This document shows positions 1-7,710 of a stretch of 23,056 nt of DNA, one piece after another. Source of the DNA: Burkholderiales bacterium (GTDB taxonomy: Bacteria > Pseudomonadota > Gammaproteobacteria > Burkholderiales > Burkholderiaceae); NCBI GenBank assembly GCA_947371645.1, contig CANBQJ010000036.1, positions 1 to 23,056 of the forward strand. The letters are read 5' to 3'. The translations under genes were made by a program, and so were the position numbers. Below the pieces are notes generated by a model. That model saw only the letters and a program-made list of their open reading frames with translations. It did no database searches and was not told the DNA's origin. Within the stretch, counting starts at the first letter, position 1. Each line of letters opens with the position of its first letter.

Positions 1-21
1 TTTCACCAACAGCTTCCCATC

Positions 22-1014
22 ATGTCCAACCGACTGAACGCTTTTGCCCACTCACGCTCTGCCCGTCTGCTGGCGATCCTGCCCATCGTGATCGCCGCTT
101 CGCTGGCCGCCGGCTGCAGCAAGTCCAAGTCCGAGGGCAAGGCCAGTCAAGCCGCCGCCCGCGTGAATGGCGACGAAATCACCGTGCACCAGATCAACCA
201 GGTGCTGGAGCAGCAACGTGGCCTCAAGCCTGAACAGGCCGACGGCGCCAGCCGCCAGATCCTCGAAAGCCTGATCGACCAGCAACTGGCCGTGGCCAAG
301 GCCGAAGAGCAAAAGCTCGACCGCGACCCGGCCGTGGTGCAGATGATCGACTCCACACGCCGCAGCATCCTGGCCCGCGCCTACCTCGAAAAGTCCGCTG
401 CCAGCGCCGTCGGCACCCCCTCACCCGAGGACGTGCGCAAGTACTTCGACAGCAAGCCCGGTCTGTTCTCCCAGCGCAAGGTCTACGCCCTGCAGGAGTT
501 CACCGTGCCCTGCACGCCAGCAGAGAGCAAGGCGGCCATCGAGAAGCTGCGCCAGACCAAGACCCCCGAGGCCTTCATTGAAGTGCTCAAGGCCACCGGC
601 CTGAAGTTCAACGCCACCCAGAACACCCAGGCCGCTGAAAACCTGCCCCTGGGCATCGTGGACCAGCTGGCCAAGGTCGGCGACGGCGAAGCCCTCTACC
701 TCACCGCCAACGACGGCTTCAAGGCCGTGGTGGTGGTGGCCTCGCGCGCACAGCCGGTGAGCTTCGATCAGGCCAAGCCGGCCATCGAGCAGTTCCTGCT
801 CTCTGACCGCCGCCGCGAATTCGTGCTCAAGGAAGTGAAAAACCTGCGCACGGCCGCCAAGCTTGAATACATCGGCAAATTTGCCGATAAGCCTGCATCG
901 GGTGCCGCGCCAGCTGCCGCATCCGAGGCTGCTGCACCGGTTGCCGCCAGTGCACCTGCTTCAGAAGGGCTGGACCCCAGCGCCCTGAGCAAGGGCCTGT
1001 CGGGCCTGAAGTAA
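22..1014 (+). CDS. epsD: EpsD-family peptidyl-prolyl cis-trans isomerase lipoprotein
   Basis: A 330-residue exported protein of the SurA/PpiC-like EpsD family, which accompanies exosortase-type EPS clusters and is thought to assist folding of envelope proteins of the EPS machine. Residues 14-32 form a lipoprotein signal peptide ending in the lipobox LAAGC, with the lipidated Cys at residue 32. Residues about 45-130 resemble the SurA N-terminal chaperone region and about 130-275 the parvulin-like part. The last ~40 residues are an Ala/Pro/Ser-rich low-complexity tail. The ATG at 22 is kept because the signal peptide starts from it, although no clear ribosome binding site is visible in the 21 bases before it. 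It is followed by a strong hairpin terminator and then epsF. Whether it has isomerase activity or acts only as a chaperone cannot be told from the sequence. Confidence 0.85.
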   Translation: MSNRLNAFAHSRSARLLAILPIVIAASLAAGCSKSKSEGKASQAAARVNGDEITVHQINQVLEQQRGLKPEQADGASRQILESLIDQQLAVAKAEEQKLDRDPAVVQMIDSTRRSILARAYLEKSAASAVGTPSPEDVRKYFDSKPGLFSQRKVYALQEFTVPCTPAESKAAIEKLRQTKTPEAFIEVLKATGLKFNATQNTQAAENLPLGIVDQLAKVGDGEALYLTANDGFKAVVVVASRAQPVSFDQAKPAIEQFLLSDRRREFVLKEVKNLRTAAKLEYIGKFADKPASGAAPAAASEAAAPVAASAPASEGLDPSALSKGLSGLK

Positions 1015-1025
1015 CATCTCGTAGC

Positions 1026-1056
1026 GCGGGGCGCGCCATTGGCGCCCCGCATTTTT
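1026..1056 (+). terminator. Rho-independent terminator between epsD and epsF
   Basis: A perfect 9-bp GC stem (GCGGGGCGC with GCGCCCCGC, loop of 7) begins 12 bases after the epsD stop codon and is followed by five T. It lies inside what otherwise looks like one epsD-epsF-epsG transcription unit, so it probably lowers rather than abolishes read-through, or epsF has its own promoter. Confidence 0.75.
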
Positions 1057-1123
1057 GCTGTATCTGCTGAAGCGCCGCCAAGCGCCGGCGCGACCAGGAA
1101 GCCCGGGTTCAGGGGCCACACGC

Positions 1124-2539
1124 ATGACGTTCAATCAATTCATTCGCATCGTCCGGGCCCGTTGGCTGCTGGCCCTGATCGTCCTGCTGCTCTCGGTGTT
1201 CATCACCCTGATCGTCAGCCTGATCCTGCCCAAAACCTACCGCGCGTCGGCCAACGTGATGGCCGACATCCGGCCCGATCCCGTCTCGATCCTGGCCATG
1301 CCCGGCTCCTTGTCCAGCACCTACCTGGCCACCCAGGTGGACGTGATCAAGAGCTCCAACGTGTCTCAGCGCGTCGTGCGCGACCTCCGGCTGGCCGACA
1401 GCCCTGAAATGCGCCTGCGCTGGCAACAGGCCACCGAAGGCAAGGGCGACTTCACCGCCTGGATCGCCGAACTGATCGGTCAGGGCCTGGACGTCAAGCC
1501 TTCCCGCGAATCTTCGGTCATCCAGATCGCTTATGACGGCACCTCACCCGAGTTCGCCGCGGCCCTGGCCAATGCCTACGCCAAGTCCTACATCGACTCC
1601 ACCGTGCAGATCAAGGTTGACCCTGCACGCCAGTACTCCGAATTCTTCGAAGAGCGTGCCCGCATCGCCCGCGAAAAGCTGGAAAAGGCCCGCACCAAGC
1701 TGGCCGAGACCCAGCGTGCACGCGGCATCCTGGTCACCGACGAACGCCTGGACGTCGAAACCGCCAAACTGGCCGAGCTGTCCTCGCAACTCAACGGCAT
1801 GCGCGCCATCCGCTCGGAAGCCAGCAACCGAGCGACGCAAGGCAGCAGCAACCCGGACCAGCTGCGTGATGTGCTGTCCAACGGCGTGATCGCCACCCTG
1901 AAGTCTGACCTGGCTCGCCAGGAAGCCCGGCTGGAAGAGCTCAACAAGCGCTATGGCGACGCCTTCCCCCTGGTGGTCGAGGCGCGCGCCAACATCGACG
2001 TGCTCAAGGACCGCATCCAGGCTGAAACCCGCCGCGTCACCGGCAGTGCCCGCGTTGACTCCAAGATGGCCGTGAACCGCGAACAGGACGCCGATGCCGC
2101 CTACGAGGCCCAGCGCCAGCACGTGCTCAAGCTCAAGGACGCCCGCACCGAGCTCCAGGTGCTGGAGCGTGAAGTCGACACCGCCCAGCGCGTCTATGAC
2201 TCCATCCAGGAACGCCTGAGCCAGACCACCATGGAAGGCAGCGCCAGCCAGTCCGGCATCTACCTGCTGAGCAAGGCCACCCAGCCCACCCAGCCGACGT
2301 CGCCACGCGTCGTCCTCAATGTGATCATCTCGATGGTGCTGGGCACCCTGCTGGCCCTGATGGTGGCGTTGTCTGTCGAGCTCTTCGATCGCCGCGTCCG
2401 AGGCCCCCTGGACCTCGTGCAGGCCCTGGACATCAACGTCATCGGCGCCTTGCCCGGCCCCAAGTCGGCCAAGTCCTTCAAGCTGAGTCTGCCTGGCCAG
2501 AAGAAGCAAGCCCTGCTCCCCGTCCCCAACCAGGCCTGA
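1124..2539 (+). CDS. epsF: EpsF-type chain-length determinant (Wzz/PCP family)
   Basis: A 471-residue inner-membrane polysaccharide co-polymerase that sets EPS chain length together with the EpsG kinase. It has the classical layout: first membrane helix at about residues 13-35, the Wzz domain behind it, a long charged periplasmic region with coiled-coil character (about 165-365), the proline-rich motif QPTQPTSPR (387-395) and a second membrane helix at 397-421, then a short cytoplasmic tail. The frame is open upstream to an ATG at 1055, but that codon lies in the T-run of the preceding terminator. The ATG at 1124 gives the typical Wzz start MTFNQF and has AGGGG about 10 bases upstream, so it is preferred. 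The kinase is encoded separately, immediately downstream, as usual for EpsF/EpsG rather than fused as in Wzc. Confidence 0.92.
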   Translation: MTFNQFIRIVRARWLLALIVLLLSVFITLIVSLILPKTYRASANVMADIRPDPVSILAMPGSLSSTYLATQVDVIKSSNVSQRVVRDLRLADSPEMRLRWQQATEGKGDFTAWIAELIGQGLDVKPSRESSVIQIAYDGTSPEFAAALANAYAKSYIDSTVQIKVDPARQYSEFFEERARIAREKLEKARTKLAETQRARGILVTDERLDVETAKLAELSSQLNGMRAIRSEASNRATQGSSNPDQLRDVLSNGVIATLKSDLARQEARLEELNKRYGDAFPLVVEARANIDVLKDRIQAETRRVTGSARVDSKMAVNREQDADAAYEAQRQHVLKLKDARTELQVLEREVDTAQRVYDSIQERLSQTTMEGSASQSGIYLLSKATQPTQPTSPRVVLNVIISMVLGTLLALMVALSVELFDRRVRGPLDLVQALDINVIGALPGPKSAKSFKLSLPGQKKQALLPVPNQA

Positions 2540-2564
2540 GCCGCAACGCGCCCGATTGTTGTCT

Positions 2565-3479
2565 ATGACCTCTACCTTCCCCACCTCGCGTTTCCCCAGC
2601 GCCGAGGACCAGGCCGACCCCAAAGAGCCGCAGGCTGCCGCCCCCGACCGCTCGATCGGCGACATCATCAGCGAGGCCAACAACCTCTCGCCCGATCAGA
2701 TCGAACAGATCCTGGCCTACCAGCGTGAGAACGGCGTGCGCTTCGGCGAAGCCGCGGTGGCCCTGGGCCTGGCCAACACCGATGACGTGCTCTGGGCGCT
2801 GGCGCAGCAGTTCCACTACCCCTACGCATCCGAGGGCAAGAACAAGCTGGACCCGGAAATCGTGGTCGCCACCAGCCCCTTCAGCGACCAGGCCGAAGCC
2901 TTCCGCACCATCCGCAGCCACCTGATCATGAAGGTGTACAGCGGCGACGGCCCTCGCCCGGCCATCGCCGTGGTCAGCCCGGACAGCGGCGACGGCAAGA
3001 CCTACTTCGCCGCCAACCTGGCCGCCGCCTTCTCGCAGTTGCCCGGCCGCACCCTGCTGATCGACGCCGACATGCGCAACCCGCGCATCCACGAGCTGTT
3101 TGCGCTGTCCAACCGCAGCGGTGGCCTGTCGTCCATCCTGTCGGGCCGCACGGCCTCCAAGGTCATCCAGCCGGTCAAAGAACTCCCCAACCTGTACATC
3201 CTGCCCGTGGGGCCCACGCCGCCCAACCCGCTGGAGTTGCTGGAGCGCCCGGCCTTCGACCTCATGCTGCGCGAGATCAAGACCAAGTTCGACCGCATCG
3301 TGATCGACACACCGGCGGCCTCGCTGGGCACCGACAGCGCCGTCATCGCCGCGCGCGCGGGTGCTGCGCTGATGATCACGCGCCAGAACAAGAGCCGCAT
3401 CGACAGCCTGCAGCACATGATCAAGACCATGCAGATGAGCCCCGCCAAGATCATCGGGGCCATCGTCAACGAGTTCTGA
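2565..3479 (+). CDS. epsG: EpsG-type chain-length regulator tyrosine kinase (BY-kinase) with N-terminal MshEN-like module
   Basis: A 304-residue cytoplasmic P-loop ATPase of the bacterial tyrosine kinase family that partners the membrane protein EpsF. Visible motifs: the oligomerisation motif ExxRxxR (E111, R114, R117), Walker A SPDSGDGKT (138-146), Walker A' LLIDAD (164-169) and Walker B RIVIDTP (244-250). Residues 30-82 hold two 24-residue units separated by 5 residues, the spacing of the MshEN/GspE-N fold (see findings). Unlike Wzc it ends right after the ATPase core without a C-terminal tyrosine cluster. The ATG at 2565 is chosen over two in-frame TTG codons at 2556 and 2559; none has a clear ribosome binding site. 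The gap to epsF is 25 bases, so co-transcription is likely. It ends convergently with the acyltransferase gene, 35 bases away. Confidence 0.92.
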   Translation: MTSTFPTSRFPSAEDQADPKEPQAAAPDRSIGDIISEANNLSPDQIEQILAYQRENGVRFGEAAVALGLANTDDVLWALAQQFHYPYASEGKNKLDPEIVVATSPFSDQAEAFRTIRSHLIMKVYSGDGPRPAIAVVSPDSGDGKTYFAANLAAAFSQLPGRTLLIDADMRNPRIHELFALSNRSGGLSSILSGRTASKVIQPVKELPNLYILPVGPTPPNPLELLERPAFDLMLREIKTKFDRIVIDTPAASLGTDSAVIAARAGAALMITRQNKSRIDSLQHMIKTMQMSPAKIIGAIVNEF

Positions 3480-3514
3480 CCCGGGTGCGCTGAGCTGCGC
3501 GCGGCCCGCTCAGG

Positions 3515-4582
3515 TCAGCGCAACCACGTGGCCGTGAGCCTTTGCAGCGGGCGCTCGCACCAGGCGTGCAGCAGCCAGGCACTGGCCACACACGCCGCCG
3601 TGAGCCCCAAGGCGGCAAGCGCCGTGCCCGGGCCGGTCTGCCAGGCGGGCCGGCTCAGCAGCTTGCCCATGCCGCTCAAGATCAGCGGGTGCACAAGGTA
3701 CAGCGCGTAGCTGGCATCGCCCAGGCGGTTGAGCCACAGGGCTGGCGGCGCCAGCGCACGCTCGCCCACCGAGAGCCGCTCGGCCATGCTCAGCACCACC
3801 ACGGTCGAGAGCGCGCCAAACAGCACGCGGTGCACGTCCAGCTTGTCTGGCACGCACACGTCCAGCGACACGATCGCCAGCAGGCCCACCCAGCCCATCA
3901 GTGGGCCCATGGCCGCAGGCACACGCCCGGACAACCAGCACCTGCCCGCCAGCATGCCCATGGCAAAGCTCAGCAGCAGCGGGTTGGTCACCTGCCACCA
4001 CCAGACCGCGTCCAGCTGCCAGACGAAGCCGGCCAGCACCGACGCCGTGAACCAGGCCAGTGCCAGCGGCAGCACGTGGCGGGTCAGGAGCAGGCAGGCG
4101 AACACCGCGTAGAAATACATCTCGAAGTTCAAGGTCCAGCCTATGCCCCACAGCGGCAGCGGCAAGCGCCCGGTGTGGGCCTGCGGCCAGTGAGGCCAGT
4201 AGGCATAGCTGGCCAGGACATGCGCCACGTCCAGCTGGCGCCAGTCGGCCAGCCTGCTCAGCGCCACGAGCAGGCCCAACGTGGTCATCAGGTAGTAGAG
4301 CGGACTCACACGGAAGAAGCGGCGCAGCAGGAAGTGCCACGATGCCCGCCACGACGGCTGCACATCCCGGGTGGTCACCACCATGATGAAACCGCTGATG
4401 ACGAAGAACAGGTCCACGCCCCAGCGGCCATATTCGGCCCCCTGAAACCAGCCCAGCGCAAAGCCCTGGTGGTTGAGCACGGACAAGAGGTGGTGCGTCA
4501 CCACCGCCAGCGCGGCGATCGCGCGCAGGCATTGAACGCCGTGCAAGGTCAAACGCCCTGCCGGCGGCATCGCATGTGTCAT
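3515..4582 (-). CDS. Acyltransferase family 3 membrane protein (OafA/WecH-like)
   Basis: A 355-residue polytopic membrane protein of the acyltransferase-3 family, which transfers acetyl or other acyl groups to sugars of surface polysaccharides. Family signatures are clear: LRAIAALAVVTHH near the N-terminus (R20 and H30/H31), GVDLFFVISGF (55-65) and WTLNFEMYFY (149-158), followed by repeated hydrophobic helices. The frame is open to an ATG at 4708, but the ATG at 4582 has a good AGGGA six bases upstream and starts at the conserved region. It is the last gene of the minus-strand block. The 82-base gap before it contains a candidate extended -10 promoter, so it may be partly independent of the operon. 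Its role in EPS O-acylation is inference from location. Confidence 0.9.
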   Translation of the reverse strand: MTHAMPPAGRLTLHGVQCLRAIAALAVVTHHLLSVLNHQGFALGWFQGAEYGRWGVDLFFVISGFIMVVTTRDVQPSWRASWHFLLRRFFRVSPLYYLMTTLGLLVALSRLADWRQLDVAHVLASYAYWPHWPQAHTGRLPLPLWGIGWTLNFEMYFYAVFACLLLTRHVLPLALAWFTASVLAGFVWQLDAVWWWQVTNPLLLSFAMGMLAGRCWLSGRVPAAMGPLMGWVGLLAIVSLDVCVPDKLDVHRVLFGALSTVVVLSMAERLSVGERALAPPALWLNRLGDASYALYLVHPLILSGMGKLLSRPAWQTGPGTALAALGLTAACVASAWLLHAWCERPLQRLTATWLR

Positions 4583-4610
4583 GCGCCATCCCTGAATTGA
4601 TTTTTGACCG

Positions 4611-4639
4611 ATTGTACCAACCGCAAGGGTTGGCCCCAA
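4611..4639 (-). promoter_or_regulatory. Candidate sigma-70 promoter for the acyltransferase gene
   Basis: On the minus strand, TACAAT with an upstream TG (TGGTACAAT, extended -10 form) sits at 4616-4611. A weak -35 element TTGGGG lies at 4639-4634 with a spacing of exactly 17 bases. The spacer itself is a perfect hairpin (CCAACC, loop of 5, GGTTGG). The predicted start site would give a leader of about 22 bases carrying the AGGGA ribosome binding site. Confidence 0.45.
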
Positions 4640-4664
4640 CTGGCCCATCAGGGTGGCCGCAGCC

Positions 4665-6539
4665 TCACTCCAGCAGCATCGGGCGGAAGTCCACGGGCAC
4701 CTTGCCACCGGCCGTCAGGTCGCGGCAGGCACCATCGAGCTTGCAGGCCCGCTTGACCCCGTCCGGCAACTTGACCATCAGTTCGCGGCCCTCGGGTGAG
4801 GCCGGCTGCCAGACGATGTAGGACGTTCGCCCACGGTCGTCTTGCAGACTGACCCGCCAGAGGTCTCCTGGCTGCGTGCCGTGGTCCAGGCCCACCATGC
4901 GCTTGCCCACCATCCAGGCCGCCGTCTGCCTGTAGGCCTGGCCGGCTTCGGCCACATCGGTCACGCGGTTGGTGCCGCGTGCCATGCGTGCCGTCTTGGC
5001 AGGCCAGGGGTGTTGAGAGTCCCAGGCGTACTGGTAGAAGCGCCCCAGGCCAGCCGCCCAGGACACGATCATCATGCGCGAGAGGTAGGCCGCGCCCAGT
5101 GCGGGCATCGCGGGCATCGGCAGGCCGGCGGCCTTGGCCACCTGCGCGGCCGGGTCACCATCCAGGGGGATCTCCATGATGCCGCACTCGGTGCACCACA
5201 GGGGTTTGCCGCCCACCTTGTGGTCCTGCATCAAGCCCTTGAGGGCCAGCACATGGGTCAACATGCCCTCGGGCAGGCCTTCGAGGTAGATGTGGTAGCC
5301 GATGACGTCTGCACTCTCGCCGCCGCCGATGGCCAGGAAGTGGTCCAGGTACTCGCGGTGGTGGTAGCTGATGCCTGCGGTGACCAGCTTGGCCGCCGGG
5401 TTGGCCTTGCGGACGATGGGCAGGGCCTCGCGCTGCAAGGCCAGCAATTCTTCCGGCGAACCCGCGTAGCCCGACCCCAGGCGGGACTCGCAGGCGTCGT
5501 GCGACAGGCACCAGGGGTTGTCGCCCACGAAGGCCGGCTCGTTCCAGACCTCCCAGGCAGTCAAGGGCGATTGGGCATAGCGTTGCGTCAGGGTGCTCAC
5601 CCACTGGCGCCAGTCGGCCATGCGGCGGGGCTGACGGTCACAGCGCGCGCACCATTCGTTCGGCGCTTCGGTTGGCGCCTCGCCTTCATCCAGAGAAGCC
5701 CAGGCCGGGGCGTAGCCACCCAGGACCATCAGGCCATCGGCGTGGTTGGCGCCCATGGCCTCTACACGGCTGTCCAGCACGCTCCAGTCGTACTCGGTCT
5801 TCTTGCGACCGGGTGGCCGGGGCTGGATGGTGGCCCATTGCGAACGCTCGGCATCCCAGATCCGGACCGAGCCTGCATGCGAGTCTTCGAGCGCCGTGTG
5901 GCGGTTGAGCGCCTGGTGGATGTGCGTGCCAAAGTAGCTGGCGGGCACTGGCGTGCCAGGCAAGGCCAGCGGCATGGGTGCGCCACTCAGTGCGGCATCG
6001 TCCACCCAGAGGGTGCCAGGCGTCGCGCTGCCCACCATGAAGTAAGCCTGGCGGGCCTGAGCCGCCGTGAGCCCGTGGGTGAAGGCGCTGACCTTCACCT
6101 GCGTCCATTTGTCGCTGGTGCGAATGTAGCGTGAGCCGTAATCGGCATAGGGTGCCGCTGCTTGTCGCACAGCCACCCGCACCACCATGGGCGCGTCGGA
6201 GCGAAACCACACGCTGGCCTCATAGCGCCAGTCCAGTTGCAGCGAGACCGCCTGCGCAATCTGGAACAGCCCACTGCGGAGCTGCACCTTCAAGCTGGCC
6301 TTGCCATCGTGCACGGGCGAGGGCACGCGTTCATAGGCCACGCGTGTCGGGGCATGCCAGCACGAGTTGTCCGCCCAGTTCATGGGCATGTCGCCACTCA
6401 CGCGCTCGCATTCACCCAACTGCGTCGAACCCTGCTCGAAGCCGCCGTTTTCCAGCAGCGGGGCCGCCAGCGCCATACCTGGCCCCAGGGCGCCTGCGCA
6501 CCCCAGCGTCAACGCCCATGAACGCAGCCAGTTCGCCAT
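4665..6539 (-). CDS. Secreted clan GH-A glycoside hydrolase (GH39/PslG-like) with N-terminal CBM-like domain
   Basis: A 624-residue exported glycosidase. A signal peptide (about 1-26, cleavage after ALA) is followed by a beta-rich region (about 27-185) beginning LLENGGFEQG, typical of carbohydrate-binding modules with a galactose-binding-like fold. From about residue 195 a TIM-barrel starts with SYFGTHIHQ. WNEP (332-335) supplies the likely acid/base Glu334 and TEC (450-452) the likely nucleophile Glu451, the clan GH-A arrangement. PslG, the GH39-type endoglycosidase of the Psl locus, is a functional precedent in another EPS system. It starts 4 bases after the upstream glycosyltransferase stop, so the two are co-transcribed. 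No PEP-CTERM tail is present. Substrate is unknown; trimming or release of the EPS made here is the natural guess. Confidence 0.85.
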   Translation of the reverse strand: MANWLRSWALTLGCAGALGPGMALAAPLLENGGFEQGSTQLGECERVSGDMPMNWADNSCWHAPTRVAYERVPSPVHDGKASLKVQLRSGLFQIAQAVSLQLDWRYEASVWFRSDAPMVVRVAVRQAAAPYADYGSRYIRTSDKWTQVKVSAFTHGLTAAQARQAYFMVGSATPGTLWVDDAALSGAPMPLALPGTPVPASYFGTHIHQALNRHTALEDSHAGSVRIWDAERSQWATIQPRPPGRKKTEYDWSVLDSRVEAMGANHADGLMVLGGYAPAWASLDEGEAPTEAPNEWCARCDRQPRRMADWRQWVSTLTQRYAQSPLTAWEVWNEPAFVGDNPWCLSHDACESRLGSGYAGSPEELLALQREALPIVRKANPAAKLVTAGISYHHREYLDHFLAIGGGESADVIGYHIYLEGLPEGMLTHVLALKGLMQDHKVGGKPLWCTECGIMEIPLDGDPAAQVAKAAGLPMPAMPALGAAYLSRMMIVSWAAGLGRFYQYAWDSQHPWPAKTARMARGTNRVTDVAEAGQAYRQTAAWMVGKRMVGLDHGTQPGDLWRVSLQDDRGRTSYIVWQPASPEGRELMVKLPDGVKRACKLDGACRDLTAGGKVPVDFRPMLLE

Positions 6540-6543
6540 GCCT

Positions 6544-7710
6544 TCAGCCCTCGCGGTGGATCAGGAATTCAAGCAATCGGCCCGCCACCACTTGCGATGC
6601 AAAGGCACGGACGTAGCGCTGGTGCGCCTGCTTGCTCATCCGGGCCAGCGTGGCGGGATCCTTCAGGATGGACATCAGCACCTCGGCGCCCGCCTTGGGG
6701 TCGTCCAGTGGCCAGAAGCGCCCCTCCTGCCCATCGTCGTAGATCTCGGGGATGCCGCCCACACGGGCCGCCACAACGGGCACGCCCGCAGAGAGGGACT
6801 CGATCAGCGCCATGGGCAGGTTTTCCATCCAGGCCGCGTGGACGCACAGCTTGTGGCCCGGGATCAAAGTGCGCGCCTGAGGGTGGAAGCCCACGAAGTC
6901 AATCTGCTCGCAAACGCCCAAGGCTCGGGCCTTGTTCACCAGCGCATCCCGGTCGGCCCCGTCGCCCACGAGGGTCAGGCTAATGGTCATGCCCTGGGCC
7001 TTGGCGTGGGCCAGCACCTCCAGCAGGTATGCCTGGTTCTTGCGAGGCTCCAGCGTGCCAATGGCGATCAGGTCCCGGCCCGCCATGTTCGACAAAGGCG
7101 CACCCTGCAAGGGCTTGACGAAATTGGGGATGAGCGCAGCGGGCACACGCGCGATGTCGGGCAACTTGCCCATCAACTGGCTGCGGACAAACTGGGACAC
7201 GAACACGAGCCGGTCGACCCGATCGAGCGTCTCGCGCTCCAGGGTCTGGATCTGATGCTCCAGGCGACCGCCGCGCGAAATCATGCCCTTGTCCACCCAC
7301 TCGTCGGCCTGGGACAAGTTGAAGTGGATGATCAGCACCACCTGCTGCGCGGGCCTCCGCACCATCTTCAGCGCCAGGGCAGCCGACACCGGGCACTGGG
7401 CATAGACCACGCTGTGTGGGTTCCGCCGCAGCCACCACCACAGCTGCACGGCCATCAGTGCCCCATGTCCCGCGCGGTACAGCCACACGGCAGCGGGCGG
7501 CCACACCACCTCCAGCACCCGCCGCAACCCGATCATGGGCAACAAGAGGGGCAAGGCCAGGATGAAGAAGGGCGTCACCACCTTGTGCGGGTGGCCGACC
7601 GATTTCAGGTGCGCTTCGAATTCACGCATGTGGGTTTGCACACCCGTGGCGCCTCGGCGGCGCATCAGGGACGCGACGAGCACCATCGGGTATTGCGCCG
7701 ACGACTTCAT
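6544..7710 (-). CDS. Glycosyltransferase family 4
   Basis: A 388-residue GT-B fold transferase that would add one sugar to the growing lipid-linked repeat at the inner face of the membrane. The C-terminal nucleotide-sugar domain shows AIGTLEPRKNQ, LTLVGDGADRD and the retaining GT4 E-x7-E signature in ENLPMALIESLSAG (E296 and E304). Residues about 45-85 are strongly hydrophobic, suggesting membrane attachment. The frame is open to an ATG at 7812 inside the neighbouring gene, but the ATG at 7710 overlaps the stop codon of that gene as ATGA, giving translational coupling, and begins just before the first beta strand. The donor and acceptor sugars cannot be read from the sequence. Confidence 0.9.
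   Translation of the reverse strand: MKSSAQYPMVLVASLMRRRGATGVQTHMREFEAHLKSVGHPHKVVTPFFILALPLLLPMIGLRRVLEVVWPPAAVWLYRAGHGALMAVQLWWWLRRNPHSVVYAQCPVSAALALKMVRRPAQQVVLIIHFNLSQADEWVDKGMISRGGRLEHQIQTLERETLDRVDRLVFVSQFVRSQLMGKLPDIARVPAALIPNFVKPLQGAPLSNMAGRDLIAIGTLEPRKNQAYLLEVLAHAKAQGMTISLTLVGDGADRDALVNKARALGVCEQIDFVGFHPQARTLIPGHKLCVHAAWMENLPMALIESLSAGVPVVAARVGGIPEIYDDGQEGRFWPLDDPKAGAEVLMSILKDPATLARMSKQAHQRYVRAFASQVVAGRLLEFLIHREG

Noticed and set aside
1544..2683. 379-codon minus-strand open frame across the epsF/epsG junction
   Set aside because: Runs through two strongly supported genes and their spacer; composition is typical of an antisense shadow.
3490..3513. Hairpin CTGAGC-N12-GCTCAG between the convergent epsG and acyltransferase genes, considered as a bidirectional terminator
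   Set aside because: Only a 6-bp stem with a 12-base loop and no T-run on either side; too weak to call.
3510..4589. Alternative minus-strand frame (359 codons) overlapping the acyltransferase gene
   Set aside because: Same strand, different frame; Ala/Gly/Arg-rich without membrane helices, whereas the chosen frame has all acyltransferase-3 signatures.
4842..6134. Long plus-strand open frame (430 codons) antisense to the glycosidase gene
   Set aside because: Its product is rich in His, Gln, Arg and Gly without any domain, as expected from the complement of GC-rich coding DNA, while the opposite strand has signal peptide and catalytic motifs.
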